The notes beneath the pieces were generated by a model. That model searched no databases. It was given only the letters and a program-made list of their open reading frames with translations, and was not told the DNA's origin. From JASLEW01 sp035544875 (lineage in GTDB: Bacteria > Acidobacteriota > Thermoanaerobaculia > Multivoradales > UBA5704), in contig DASZZP010000038.1 in NCBI GenBank assembly GCA_035544875.1, positions 1-64,000 on the forward strand: a stretch of DNA of 64,000 nucleotides, given 5' to 3'. Positions 27,660 to 36,135 of this stretch are shown piece after piece (position 1 is the stretch's first letter; every line of letters starts with the position of its first letter). The translations under genes were made by a program, and so were the position numbers.

Positions 27660-30083
27660 TCACTCGGCGCGGATCGCCAGCAGTGGATCGACGCCCGCCG
27701 CCTGGCGGGCCGGCAAGTAGCTGGCGAGCAGCGCCACCGCCGCGACCAGCAGGGCCGCCACCGCGAAGGTCGGCAGATCGGTCGCGCTGACTCCGTATAG
27801 CAGGCCTGCGAGCAGGCGGGTCAGCCCGAGCGCCGCCAGCAGCCCGATCGCCAGGCCGGCAAGCGAGAGCGCCGTCCCCCGGCGCACCACCAGGGCGACC
27901 ACCTCCCGCCGGTCGGCACCGAGAGCCATGCGGATGCCGATCTCCCGGGTCCGCTGGCGCGCCGCGTAGGAGATGACGCCATAGGTGCCGAGGGCCGCCA
28001 GGGCGACCGCCACCGCGCCGAACAGACTGACCAGCAGGGTGAGCAGCCGCGGCTGCTCGACGGCAGCCGCGACCACCTGTCCGAGGGTCGCGATTTCCGA
28101 GATCGGCAGCTCGGGGTCGAGGTCCCAGATCGCCGTGCGCACCGCCGCCGCGACGGCGGCCGGGTCGCCGGCGGTGCGCACGAAGAGCTTCATCGTCGAG
28201 CGCTGGGCCGCCGCCATCGGCACGTACAGCGCCGGAGCGGGCTGGCTCGACAGGCCGTCGTTGCGCACGTCGCCCGCCACCCCGACCACCGTCAGCTTGG
28301 CACCTCGGCCGATGGACACCCGTTTGCCGACCGGATCCTCGCCGGGCCATACCTGCCGCGCCAGCGCCTGATTGACGATGAGCGCCGACGGATCTTCGGC
28401 GCCGTCGCGCGGGGTGAACGCCCGGCCGCGTACGATCGGGATGCCGAGAGCGCGGAAATAGCCCGGCGAGACGATGAACCCTCCTGACCGAGGCAGCACC
28501 CGCACCTCCGCGCCGCCATCTCCAGGCACCCCGAACCCCATCGGCTCGCCGCCGCCCTGCAGCGGCACCGTCTTGCTGGCGCCGACCGCCAGCACCCCCG
28601 GTAGGCTCGCGAGCCGGCGCAAGATCTCGCCGCGCACCGCCTCGAGCTTGCGTTCGTCGTCGTACTTCCCGCCCGATTGGGTGACGCTCAGGCTGAGCAC
28701 CCGTTCGGCGCGGAATCCGGGCTCGACGTGCTGCAGCTCGACGAAGCTGCGCAGCAGCAGTCCGGCGCCGATCAGCAGCAAGGCACCGAGCGCCGTCTCG
28801 GCCATCACCAGGCCGCCGCGCAGGCCGATCCCGCGCCCCCCCGAGGCACCACTGCCGCCGCGCTCTTCCTTGAGCGCCGCGAGCAGCTGGATGCCGGCCG
28901 CCTGGAGCGCCGGCGGCAGCCCGAAAGCTAGCCCGGTCAAGACCGCCAGCGACAGGGTGAAGAGCATCACCAAGCCGTCCAGGCGCACCTCGTCGAGGCG
29001 CGGCAGGTAGCCGGCCGCCGAGGAAGCGAGACCTTCGAGGCACCAGCCGGCGACGAGCAGCGCCAGCAGGCCGCCGGCCACCGCCAGCAGCACGCTCTCG
29101 CTGAGTACCTGGCGCGCCAGGCGCCAACGTCCGGCGCCCAGCGCGGCGCGCAGGGCGATCTCGCGGCGGCGGGCGGTGGCCCGGGCGAGGAAGAGGTTGG
29201 CCAGGTTGGCGCAGGCGATCAGCAGCACCAGGCCGACCGCTGCCACGAGCACCAGGAGCGCCGGCTTCACGTCCCCCACCACGACTTTCTGCAACGGCTC
29301 GACCGCCGCCTTACCGTAGCCCTCGTTGCTGTCGGGATAGCTCTTCTCGAGCCGGCCGAACAGGGCATCGGCCGCCGACTGCGCCGCCGCGATAGACACC
29401 CCGGGAGCCAGCCGGCCCACCACCTCGAGCCAGCGGATGCCGCGCCGGTGGGGGACCTGGTCGTCCCCGACCCGTGACAGAGGGATCCACGCATCGACCG
29501 CCCGCGAGGGGAGCTCGAAGGCCGGCGGCATCACGCCCACCACGGTGAACGGCTGGCTGTCGAGCGTGACCGCGCGGCCGACCACCGAGGGGTCTTCGCC
29601 AAAACGCCCGCGCCACAGGCGGTGGCTCAGCACCACTACCCGGTCGCGTCCAGGCACGTCTTCGGCCGCCGCGAAAGTCCGCCCGAGCGCCGTTGCCGCA
29701 CCCAGGGTGGGAAAGAACTCGCCCGAAACCCAGGCGACGCTCAGGCGCAGCGGATCGCCGCCGCCGGTCAGGTTCATGCCGGTGAGGCCGGGCCACCAGT
29801 CATAAGCGGCAGCGCTCGCCAGGCCCGCGCCGGCGCCGCGCAGGTCGTCGAAGTCCTGCGGCGAAAAGGAGTGCGGGGCAACCCCCTGCTCGCGCAGCAA
29901 GTGGCCGACCCAGACCAGCCGGTCGGGATCGCGCAGCGGCAGCGGCCGCAGCAGCACCCCCAGCACCACCGCGAAGATGGCGCAGTTGGCGCCGAGGCCG
30001 AGGGCCAGGGTCATGAGCGCCGCCAGGGTGAACCCCGGGCTGCGGCGAAACGAGCGCACGGCGAAGACAAGGTCGGAGATCAT
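27660..30083 (-). CDS. ADOP-type MacB-like ABC permease
   Basis: An 807-residue inner-membrane protein with the same duplicated plan as the gene at 14522: N-terminal helix in FTLAALMTLALGLGANCAIF, periplasmic MacB-like domain, three helices, then a second such unit ending with ARQRTREIGIRMALGADRREV and PARQAAGVDPLLAIRAE. No ATPase gene is adjacent on this strand, which fits acidobacterial orphan permeases. I start at 30083 (MISDLVFAVRSF) because GGGAGGAAG lies five bases upstream; an ATG at 30131 would add 16 unlikely residues. It is divergent from the HlyD-TolC exporter operon, but I would not assume that operon's ATPases serve it. Confidence 0.9.
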   Translation of the reverse strand: MISDLVFAVRSFRRSPGFTLAALMTLALGLGANCAIFAVVLGVLLRPLPLRDPDRLVWVGHLLREQGVAPHSFSPQDFDDLRGAGAGLASAAAYDWWPGLTGMNLTGGGDPLRLSVAWVSGEFFPTLGAATALGRTFAAAEDVPGRDRVVVLSHRLWRGRFGEDPSVVGRAVTLDSQPFTVVGVMPPAFELPSRAVDAWIPLSRVGDDQVPHRRGIRWLEVVGRLAPGVSIAAAQSAADALFGRLEKSYPDSNEGYGKAAVEPLQKVVVGDVKPALLVLVAAVGLVLLIACANLANLFLARATARRREIALRAALGAGRWRLARQVLSESVLLAVAGGLLALLVAGWCLEGLASSAAGYLPRLDEVRLDGLVMLFTLSLAVLTGLAFGLPPALQAAGIQLLAALKEERGGSGASGGRGIGLRGGLVMAETALGALLLIGAGLLLRSFVELQHVEPGFRAERVLSLSVTQSGGKYDDERKLEAVRGEILRRLASLPGVLAVGASKTVPLQGGGEPMGFGVPGDGGAEVRVLPRSGGFIVSPGYFRALGIPIVRGRAFTPRDGAEDPSALIVNQALARQVWPGEDPVGKRVSIGRGAKLTVVGVAGDVRNDGLSSQPAPALYVPMAAAQRSTMKLFVRTAGDPAAVAAAVRTAIWDLDPELPISEIATLGQVVAAAVEQPRLLTLLVSLFGAVAVALAALGTYGVISYAARQRTREIGIRMALGADRREVVALVVRRGTALSLAGLAIGLLAALGLTRLLAGLLYGVSATDLPTFAVAALLVAAVALLASYLPARQAAGVDPLLAIRAE

Positions 30084-30447
30084 CGCTTCCTCCCGCGGGG
30101 TCGCACTCCGGAAGAGCAACCGCTGTGCCACCCACGGTTTGCGGCCAGACCCGTTCCGCCGCCGGGGTTAATACGCCCGCCGGACCCCCTGGTGGCCGGC
30201 GACGACGTAGCGGGGGCGCCTCCCTCCTACTCCGCTTCCGGGCAGTCGAGTCCCAAAAGCGAACTGCGCCACCGCCGCCTGCACTCACCCGGCGATTTGC
30301 CTCTTCTCCCCTGACCGCTGCGCTACCTCGATCTCGGCCGGCTGCTAAGATTTTTCCGTGACCCGCGGAATACCGATCGAGGCGGCGGCAGCGAGAAGCT
30401 CGAGAGTGCCTGGAGCGCAATGAGCCGCCAGAGCGAGAGGAGCTGAC
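30084..30447. promoter_or_regulatory. Divergent control region between ADOP gene and exporter operon
   Basis: The 364-base gap holds no full-length gene. On the plus strand TAAGAT at 30346-30351 is six bases before a GTG (30358) that opens a 21-codon frame ending at 30423. On the minus strand GGGAGGAAG serves the permease. GAGAGGAGC at 30434-30442 is the ribosome site for the HlyD gene. Confidence 0.5.
30358..30423 (+). CDS. Possible 21-codon leader peptide ahead of exporter operon
   Basis: GTG start six bases after TAAGAT, the leaderless box seen elsewhere here, then 20 further codons (begins VTRGIPIEAAAAR) and a TGA 24 bases before the HlyD ATG. Composition is unremarkable. Position suggests a translated leader for the exporter operon; it may equally be an accidental frame. 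Confidence 0.25.
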   Translation: MTRGIPIEAAAARSSRVPGAQ

Positions 30448-31515
30448 ATGCAACGTCGAACCGTCGTCGCCGCCCGCCGGAGGGGCGCTCGATCCCTCTT
30501 GGCGGCGCTCGCCAGGATCGCCGCGGGCGCCGTGGGCGCCGTGTGCATCGTGGCTGCCCTGTTCGCCGAAGGCTGCGCCAAATCCGAGGACCCCGACTCG
30601 ATCGTCGCCTCGGGGCACGTGGAGGCGACCGACGTCCACATCGCCGCCAAGGTCGCCGGCCGGCTCGAGGCGTTCGGCCTGCAGGAAGGCGACCGGGTGC
30701 GCGGCGGCGCGCTGCTGGCCCAGATCGACACCACCGACGTCCGCCTGGCGCTGCGCCAGGCGCGGGCGGACCGCGAGCAGGCTGCGGCCGAGCTGCGGCT
30801 GCGCCTGGCCGGACCGACCAGAGAAGAGATCGCCGAGCTCGCGGCCCAGGTGAGCAGCGCCGCCGCCGAGCTCGCGGGAGCTCAGAAGGACCTCGACCGC
30901 ATGCAGGCGCTGCTCGACCGCGGCTCCGGCACCGGCAAATCGCGCGACGACGCCCTGGCTCGCCGCGACGTGGCTGCCGGTCGTCTCATGGGAGCGCGCG
31001 AGGCGCTCGCCCGGGCGCGCGCCGGCAGCCGCCGCGAGGAGATCGATGCCGCCCGCGCCCGGCTCGGCTCGATGGACGCCCGCATCGCCCAGCTCGAGCA
31101 GCAGGCCAGCGATGCCACGGTGGTGAGCCCGCTCGCCGGGGTGGTGAGCGAGAAGGTCGCTCAGCAAGGCGAGCTGGTGCAGCCGGGCTCGCCGCTGTGC
31201 GTGATCACCGATCTCGACCACGCCTGGCTGACGGTCTACGTCGCCGAGCCCGACCTCGGGCGCCTGCGCCTCGGCCAGCAGGGCGAGCTGGTGACCGACG
31301 CCGGCCAGCGCCGGGCCGGCGTCCTCACCTACCTTTCGCCGCAGGCCGAGTTCACGCCCAAGAACGTGCAGACCCGCGACGAGCGCGTCAAGCTGGTGTT
31401 CAAGGTCAAGGTCAGCATGGACAACCGCGACGGCCTGTTCAAGCCCGGCATGCCCGCCGAGGCGCGCTTCCGCGCCGCCGCGGCCGCGGGCGGGGAGGCC
31501 CGTGGCCGCGGCTGA
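30448..31515 (+). CDS. HlyD/YbhG-type membrane-fusion protein of ABC exporter
   Basis: A 355-residue periplasmic adaptor. The N-terminus has an Arg-rich start, a hydrophobic core and AEGC at residues 40-43, so it may be a lipoprotein or stay anchored. The biotinyl-lipoyl halves (VASGHVEATDVHIAAKVAGRL at about 50 and DATVVSPLAGVVSEKVAQQGE at about 225) bracket a long coiled coil rich in Ala, Glu and Arg. A beta-barrel region follows. It should bridge the ABC-2 permeases to the TolC protein encoded downstream. First gene of a compact operon (ribosome site GAGAGGAGC); its 3' end overlaps the next start by 14 bases. Confidence 0.9.
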   Translation: MQRRTVVAARRRGARSLLAALARIAAGAVGAVCIVAALFAEGCAKSEDPDSIVASGHVEATDVHIAAKVAGRLEAFGLQEGDRVRGGALLAQIDTTDVRLALRQARADREQAAAELRLRLAGPTREEIAELAAQVSSAAAELAGAQKDLDRMQALLDRGSGTGKSRDDALARRDVAAGRLMGAREALARARAGSRREEIDAARARLGSMDARIAQLEQQASDATVVSPLAGVVSEKVAQQGELVQPGSPLCVITDLDHAWLTVYVAEPDLGRLRLGQQGELVTDAGQRRAGVLTYLSPQAEFTPKNVQTRDERVKLVFKVKVSMDNRDGLFKPGMPAEARFRAAAAAGGEARGRG

Positions 31516-32509
31516 GAAAGGCGCCCCGGCCCCGGCGGCGCCGCGCGCAATTGTCCGGCTCGAGGCGATGACCCGGCGCTATGGCGGCCTGGTGGCTGCC
31601 GACGGCGTCAGCTTCGAGATCGGACGGGGCGAGATGTTCGGACTGATCGGCCCCGACGGCGCCGGCAAGACGACAACCCTGCGCGTCACCCTCGGCCTGC
31701 TCGCGCCGCACGCGGGAAGCGTCCGCACCTGCGGTCTCGAACCGGTGCGTCAGGGCGCCCTGCTGTCGCGGCGGATCGGCTACCTGTCGCAGCGCTTCTC
31801 GCTCTACGGCGACCTGTCGGTGGACGAGAACATCGGCTTCTTCGCCGCCATCCACGGGGTCGCGGACTGGCGGCGCCGGCGCGATCAGCTGCTCGAGGAG
31901 CTGCGCCTGGCCCCCTTCCGCCGCCGCCTCGCCGAACGACTCTCCGGCGGCATGAAGCAAAAGCTGGCTCTCGCCTGCACCCTGATTCACACCCCCGAGC
32001 TGCTGGTGATGGACGAGCCGACCACCGGCGTCGACCCGGTGTCGCGGCGCGACTTCTGGAAGATCCTCTCGCACCTGCAGCGCCAGGAGATGACGATCTT
32101 CCTCACCACCCCCTATCTCGACGAGGCGGAGCGCTGCCAGCGGATCGCCCTGATGGACCGCGGCAAGGTGCTGACCGTCAGCACGCCGGGCGAGCTGCGC
32201 GAGCAGGGCGGGGGAACGGTCGTCGAGATCCTGGCCTCGCCCAAAGGCCGGGCGGCCGAGCTGCTGGCCGTCCAGCAGGGCGTCGCCGAGGTCGAGGCGT
32301 TCGGCGAGCGCCTGCACGCCACCCTCCCCGCGGTCGCCGCCGCGGACGGCCCGGCCGCCAGCGGCCGGCTCGCCGCCTCCTTGAGAGCGGCCGGCATCGA
32401 GGTCGTGGCGGCGCGGGCCGTGCCGCCATCGCTCGAAGACATCTTCATCGCGCGCGTGCGCGCCCGGGCGCCCGCGGCCGCCACTGCAACCACTCCTCAT
32501 CACCCCTGA
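31502..32509 (+). CDS. ABC exporter ATP-binding protein (first ATPase)
   Basis: A 335-residue cytoplasmic ATPase. Walker A is GPDGAGKTT (about residues 51-59), the signature LSGGMKQKL (about 146-154), Walker B LLVMDEPTTGVD (about 166-177), and the H-loop position carries a Pro (TTPYLDEAERC, about 201), where most ABC proteins have His. It resembles the N-terminal half of YbhF-type drug exporters. GTG start at 31502 overlaps the preceding gene by 14 bases, implying translational coupling. The last 80 residues form the DUF4162-like tail of this subfamily. Confidence 0.9.
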   Translation: MAAAEKGAPAPAAPRAIVRLEAMTRRYGGLVAADGVSFEIGRGEMFGLIGPDGAGKTTTLRVTLGLLAPHAGSVRTCGLEPVRQGALLSRRIGYLSQRFSLYGDLSVDENIGFFAAIHGVADWRRRRDQLLEELRLAPFRRRLAERLSGGMKQKLALACTLIHTPELLVMDEPTTGVDPVSRRDFWKILSHLQRQEMTIFLTTPYLDEAERCQRIALMDRGKVLTVSTPGELREQGGGTVVEILASPKGRAAELLAVQQGVAEVEAFGERLHATLPAVAAADGPAASGRLAASLRAAGIEVVAARAVPPSLEDIFIARVRARAPAAATATTPHHP

Positions 32510-32531
32510 GACCGAGCGAGGTAAGAAGCCG

Positions 32532-33968
32532 ATGAAGCCTCCAGATCCTGCCTCCCCCCGCGGCGACTCCTCGGGCCTGCTCGCTGCCGCGCTGACCGCG
32601 ACCCTGGCGCTGGCCTCCGGGCCCGCCGGGGCCGCCGCCGGCACCGCCGCCGCCGCCTGGTCGCCGCCGGAGCCGCGGCAGTCGACCGCCGGGCCGCTGC
32701 GCCTCACCCTGGCCGAGGCCGTCGAGCGGGCACGCCAGGCTTCGGCGCGCCTCGCCCAGCTGCGGTCGCTGGCCGGCGCCGCCGGCGCCGGCCTCACCGG
32801 CGCCCGGGCGGCGCGCCTGCCGCAGGTCGACGCTTCGGCCGCCTACACTCGCAACTCCAACGTGCCCGAGCTCGCCGTGGCGCTGCCCGGCCTCGGCAGG
32901 CAGACGCTCTTTCCCAACATTCCGGACAACTACCGCGCCCATCTCGGCTTCGCGCTGCCGCTCTACACCGCCGGGCGCACCGCCCAGGGCATCGCCGCCG
33001 CCGACCGCCAGCTCGCCGCCGCCGGCCAGGATCTCCTGGGGGGAGTCGCCGACCTGGTGCTGGAAGCGACCGCCGCCTACTGGTCGCTGGTCACCGCCCG
33101 CGAAAGCGAGCGCGTGCTCGCCGAGTCGGTAATGTCCTACGAGGCCCACCTCAAGGAGGCCCGCGACCGGCACGACCTGGGGCTCGTGGCGAGCAACGAG
33201 GTCCTCGCGGTGCAGGTGCAGCGCGACCAGGCCGAGCTCTCGCGCCTGCAGGCGGAAAACGGCGCCGCCGTGGCCAACGCCAACCTGCTGCGCCTCCTCG
33301 ACCTCCCGGACGCCGTCCAGGTGGAGCCGATCGAGCCGCTCGAAGCGCTCGAGCCAGCGCCCACGCCGGGGTCGGCCGGCTCGCCCGGCAGATCTCTCCT
33401 TGGGGAAGCGGAAACCGCCCGCCCCGAGATTGCCGCCCTGCGCAGCCGCATCGAGGCCACGCTGGCCACGGCGCGGGCGACCCGTGCCGGCCTGCTGCCG
33501 CAGGCGAGCCTCGCCGCCGGCTACGACTATGCCAATCCCAACAACCGCATCCTGCCGCTCGAGCCGCGCTGGCGCAGCAGCTGGAACGTCGGCGCCACGC
33601 TCTCGCTCGCCCTCTTCGACGGCGGCCGCACCGCCGCCGCGGCGGCTCAGCTCGAGGCCCAGGCCGAGGCGTCGCGCCAGCTGCTGCTGGACCTCGAGCG
33701 CCGCGTCCGCCTCGAGGTCACGACCCGGCTGCTCGAGCTCTCCACGGCACGCCAGGCGGCGCTGGTCGCCGGCCGCAATCTCGAGGCCGCCCGCGAGAAC
33801 CTGCGGGTGGCGCGCGACCGCTATCACGAGGGAGTCATTCCCTCCTCCGAGCTGCTCGACGCGGAGACCGCCCTGCTGCGCTCGGGCCTCGACCGCACCT
33901 CCGCCCTCACCCAGGTGCGCGTCGCCCTGGCCAACCTCGACCGCGCGCTCGGCAGGACCGCGCGATGA
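32532..33968 (+). CDS. TolC-family outer-membrane efflux protein
   Basis: A 478-residue outer-membrane channel protein with two OEP repeats. An Ala/Gly-rich signal segment (about residues 15-40) is followed by the characteristic LTLAEAVERARQAS (about 57-70), long alpha-helical hairpins rich in Ala, Gln, Arg and Glu, and beta strands such as PQVDASAAYTRNSNVPE and ASLAAGYDYANPNNRI. The second half repeats the plan (RYHEGVIPSSELLDAETALL). It forms the exit duct for the surrounding ABC exporter. Unusually it sits between the two ATPase genes. Its stop overlaps the next ATG by four bases. Confidence 0.9.
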   Translation: MKPPDPASPRGDSSGLLAAALTATLALASGPAGAAAGTAAAAWSPPEPRQSTAGPLRLTLAEAVERARQASARLAQLRSLAGAAGAGLTGARAARLPQVDASAAYTRNSNVPELAVALPGLGRQTLFPNIPDNYRAHLGFALPLYTAGRTAQGIAAADRQLAAAGQDLLGGVADLVLEATAAYWSLVTARESERVLAESVMSYEAHLKEARDRHDLGLVASNEVLAVQVQRDQAELSRLQAENGAAVANANLLRLLDLPDAVQVEPIEPLEALEPAPTPGSAGSPGRSLLGEAETARPEIAALRSRIEATLATARATRAGLLPQASLAAGYDYANPNNRILPLEPRWRSSWNVGATLSLALFDGGRTAAAAAQLEAQAEASRQLLLDLERRVRLEVTTRLLELSTARQAALVAGRNLEAARENLRVARDRYHEGVIPSSELLDAETALLRSGLDRTSALTQVRVALANLDRALGRTAR

Positions 33969-34960
33969 CCCCAGCCGCCATCATCGAGGTCCGCGACCTG
34001 GTCAAGCGCTTCGGCGGCTTCACCGCGGTCGACGCCTTGAGCTTGACGGTCAACGAGGGCGAGGTCTTCGGCCTGCTGGGCAGCAACGGCGCCGGCAAGT
34101 CGACCGCCATCCGCATGCTCTGCGGGCTGCTCTCCCCGACCTCGGGCTCGGCGCGGGTGCTGGGATTCGACGTCGCGGCCGATCCCGAGGAGGTCAAACG
34201 CCGGATCGGCTACATGACCCAGCGCTTCAGCCTCTACGACGACCTGCCGGTGCGCCAGAACCTGCGCTTTTTCGGCGGCATCTACGGCCTGCGCGGCGCC
34301 GAGCTTGCCGAGCGCGAGAGCTGGGCGGTGCGGATCGCGGACCTCGAAGGCAAGGAAGCGCTCTTGACCGGCTCGCTGCCCGGCGGCTGGAAGCAGCGGC
34401 TGGCGCTCGCCTGCGCCGTCCTCCATCGGCCGCGCGTCCTCTTTCTCGACGAGCCGACCGGCGGCGTCGATCCGATCTCGCGCCGCCGCTTCTGGAGCCT
34501 GATCGACGGCATGGCCCAGGAAGGGGTGACGGTGATCGTCACCACCCACTACCTGGATGAGGCGGAGCGCTGCGACCGCATCGCGCTGATGCACGCCGGC
34601 CGCCTGGTCGCGCTGGGTACGGTCGCCGACTTGAAGGAGGTCTTCGCCGGCCGCGCCCTGCTCGAAGTCGCCTGTCAGCGCTTTCTCGATGCGCTGGACA
34701 GCCTGGAGCGCGAGCCCTGGGTGCTCGAAGCCTCGGTCTTCGGCACCCGGCTGCACGTCGTGGTGGAGGATGCCCGCGAGGGCTCCCGCCGTATCGCCGA
34801 GGTCTTGCGCGCCGCGGGCAACGCTCCGGTCGAAGTCGAGCGCATCGTGCCGTCGCTCGAAGACGTCTTCATCCACCTCATCCTGCGCGAGGACGCCGCT
34901 CAGCCCATGCTCAGAGCGGCGAGAGCGGCGCCCGTACGCGGCGCGGAGCGCGGCGCATGA
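33965..34960 (+). CDS. ABC exporter ATP-binding protein (second ATPase)
   Basis: A 331-residue ATPase paralogous to the one at 31502 and equivalent to the C-terminal half of YbhF. Walker A GSNGAGKST (about residues 39-47), Walker B VLFLDEPTGGVD (about 157-168) and H-loop TTHYLDEAERC (about 192-202) are intact. The signature is LPGGWKQRL in place of LSGGQ. As the first ATPase has a good signature but lacks the H-loop histidine, the pair is probably an asymmetric heterodimer (inference). It overlaps genes on both sides by four bases. Confidence 0.9.
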   Translation: MTPAAIIEVRDLVKRFGGFTAVDALSLTVNEGEVFGLLGSNGAGKSTAIRMLCGLLSPTSGSARVLGFDVAADPEEVKRRIGYMTQRFSLYDDLPVRQNLRFFGGIYGLRGAELAERESWAVRIADLEGKEALLTGSLPGGWKQRLALACAVLHRPRVLFLDEPTGGVDPISRRRFWSLIDGMAQEGVTVIVTTHYLDEAERCDRIALMHAGRLVALGTVADLKEVFAGRALLEVACQRFLDALDSLEREPWVLEASVFGTRLHVVVEDAREGSRRIAEVLRAAGNAPVEVERIVPSLEDVFIHLILREDAAQPMLRAARAAPVRGAERGA

Positions 34961-36120
34961 AGCCGCGCAAGGTCTTGGCGCTGGCGGCCAAGGAGCTGCG
35001 CCAGGCGATGCGCGATCCGCTCAGCCTGGGGATGCTGCTCGGCCTGCCCACGATGATGCTCCTGCTCTACGGGTACGCCGTCAACTTCGACGTTCACCAT
35101 GTCCGCCTGGCGGTCGAGGACCGCGACAAGAGCGCCGCCAGCCGCGCCCTGGCTGCCGCCTTCGTGAACTCGGGCTACTTCGACCTCGCCGCCGACCTGC
35201 CGGCGGGAGCCGACCTCGTGAGCCTGACGGCGCGCCGCCGGGCGCAGGCCATCCTGGTCATCCCCGAGAGCTATGGCCGCGATCTGGCGGCGGGCAGCGC
35301 TGGAACGGCGGCGGGTGTCCGCACGGCACGAGTCCAGCTCATCCTCGACGGCGCCGATGCCAACACCGCGACCACCATCTACGGCTACGCCTCCGCCATC
35401 GTGGCCGGGGTCAACGCCGAAGTCGTGCGCGCCTCGCCCGGCCGCGGCGGCGGCACCCCTGCGCCGGCCGGCCCGGCCCTCGACTACGAGCCGCGCGTCT
35501 GGTACAATCCTGAACTCCGCTCGACCCAGTTCCTCGTGCCCGGCTTGATCGGTTTCATCTTGATGCTGACCGCGGTGCTCTCGACCGCCCTCTCGGTGGT
35601 GCGGGAGAAGGAGCGCGGCACCATGGAGCAGCTGCGGGTCACCTCGCTCACCGCCGGCGAGCTGCTGGCCGGCAAGACCCTGCCCTACCTCGCCATCTCG
35701 CTCACCGCCACCGCCTTCATCCTGGTCGCCGCGCGGCTGCTGTTCGGGGTGACCGTGCGGGGGCCGTACCTCGACCTCGGCATCGCCACGCTGATCTATC
35801 TGATCGGCGCGCTCGGCTTCGGACTCCTGGTGTCGAGCATCGCAGACAACCAGGCGATGGCCTTCCAGCTCGGCGCCGTCACCTCCATGCTGCCGGCGAT
35901 CTTCCTGTCAGGATTCATCTTCCCGATCCGCTCCATGCCGGCCGCGGTACAGGCGCTCACCTACGCGGTGCCGGCGCGCTACTTCCTCGTCGTGCTGCGC
36001 GGCGTCATCCTGAAAGGGGCGGGTCTCGCCCCCTATCGGGAGGACATGGTGTTCCTGGTGCTCTATGCCGCGGTGGTCCTCGCCCTCGCCTTTGCCCTGC
36101 TCACCCGCAAGGAAGCCTGA
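34957..36120 (+). CDS. ABC-2 type exporter permease (first)
   Basis: A 387-residue inner-membrane permease of the YhhJ/YbhS type. It has one N-terminal helix (about residues 22-42), a large extracytoplasmic domain (about 45-190), then five helices. The conserved EKERGTMEQLRVTSL coupling motif lies near residue 218 and the re-entrant SGFIFPIRSMP near 320. It pairs with the paralogous permease at 36136. ATGA overlap with the upstream ATPase gene. Confidence 0.9.
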   Translation: MKPRKVLALAAKELRQAMRDPLSLGMLLGLPTMMLLLYGYAVNFDVHHVRLAVEDRDKSAASRALAAAFVNSGYFDLAADLPAGADLVSLTARRRAQAILVIPESYGRDLAAGSAGTAAGVRTARVQLILDGADANTATTIYGYASAIVAGVNAEVVRASPGRGGGTPAPAGPALDYEPRVWYNPELRSTQFLVPGLIGFILMLTAVLSTALSVVREKERGTMEQLRVTSLTAGELLAGKTLPYLAISLTATAFILVAARLLFGVTVRGPYLDLGIATLIYLIGALGFGLLVSSIADNQAMAFQLGAVTSMLPAIFLSGFIFPIRSMPAAVQALTYAVPARYFLVVLRGVILKGAGLAPYREDMVFLVLYAAVVLALAFALLTRKEA

Positions 36121-36135
36121 GAAGAAGCTGCCGCC

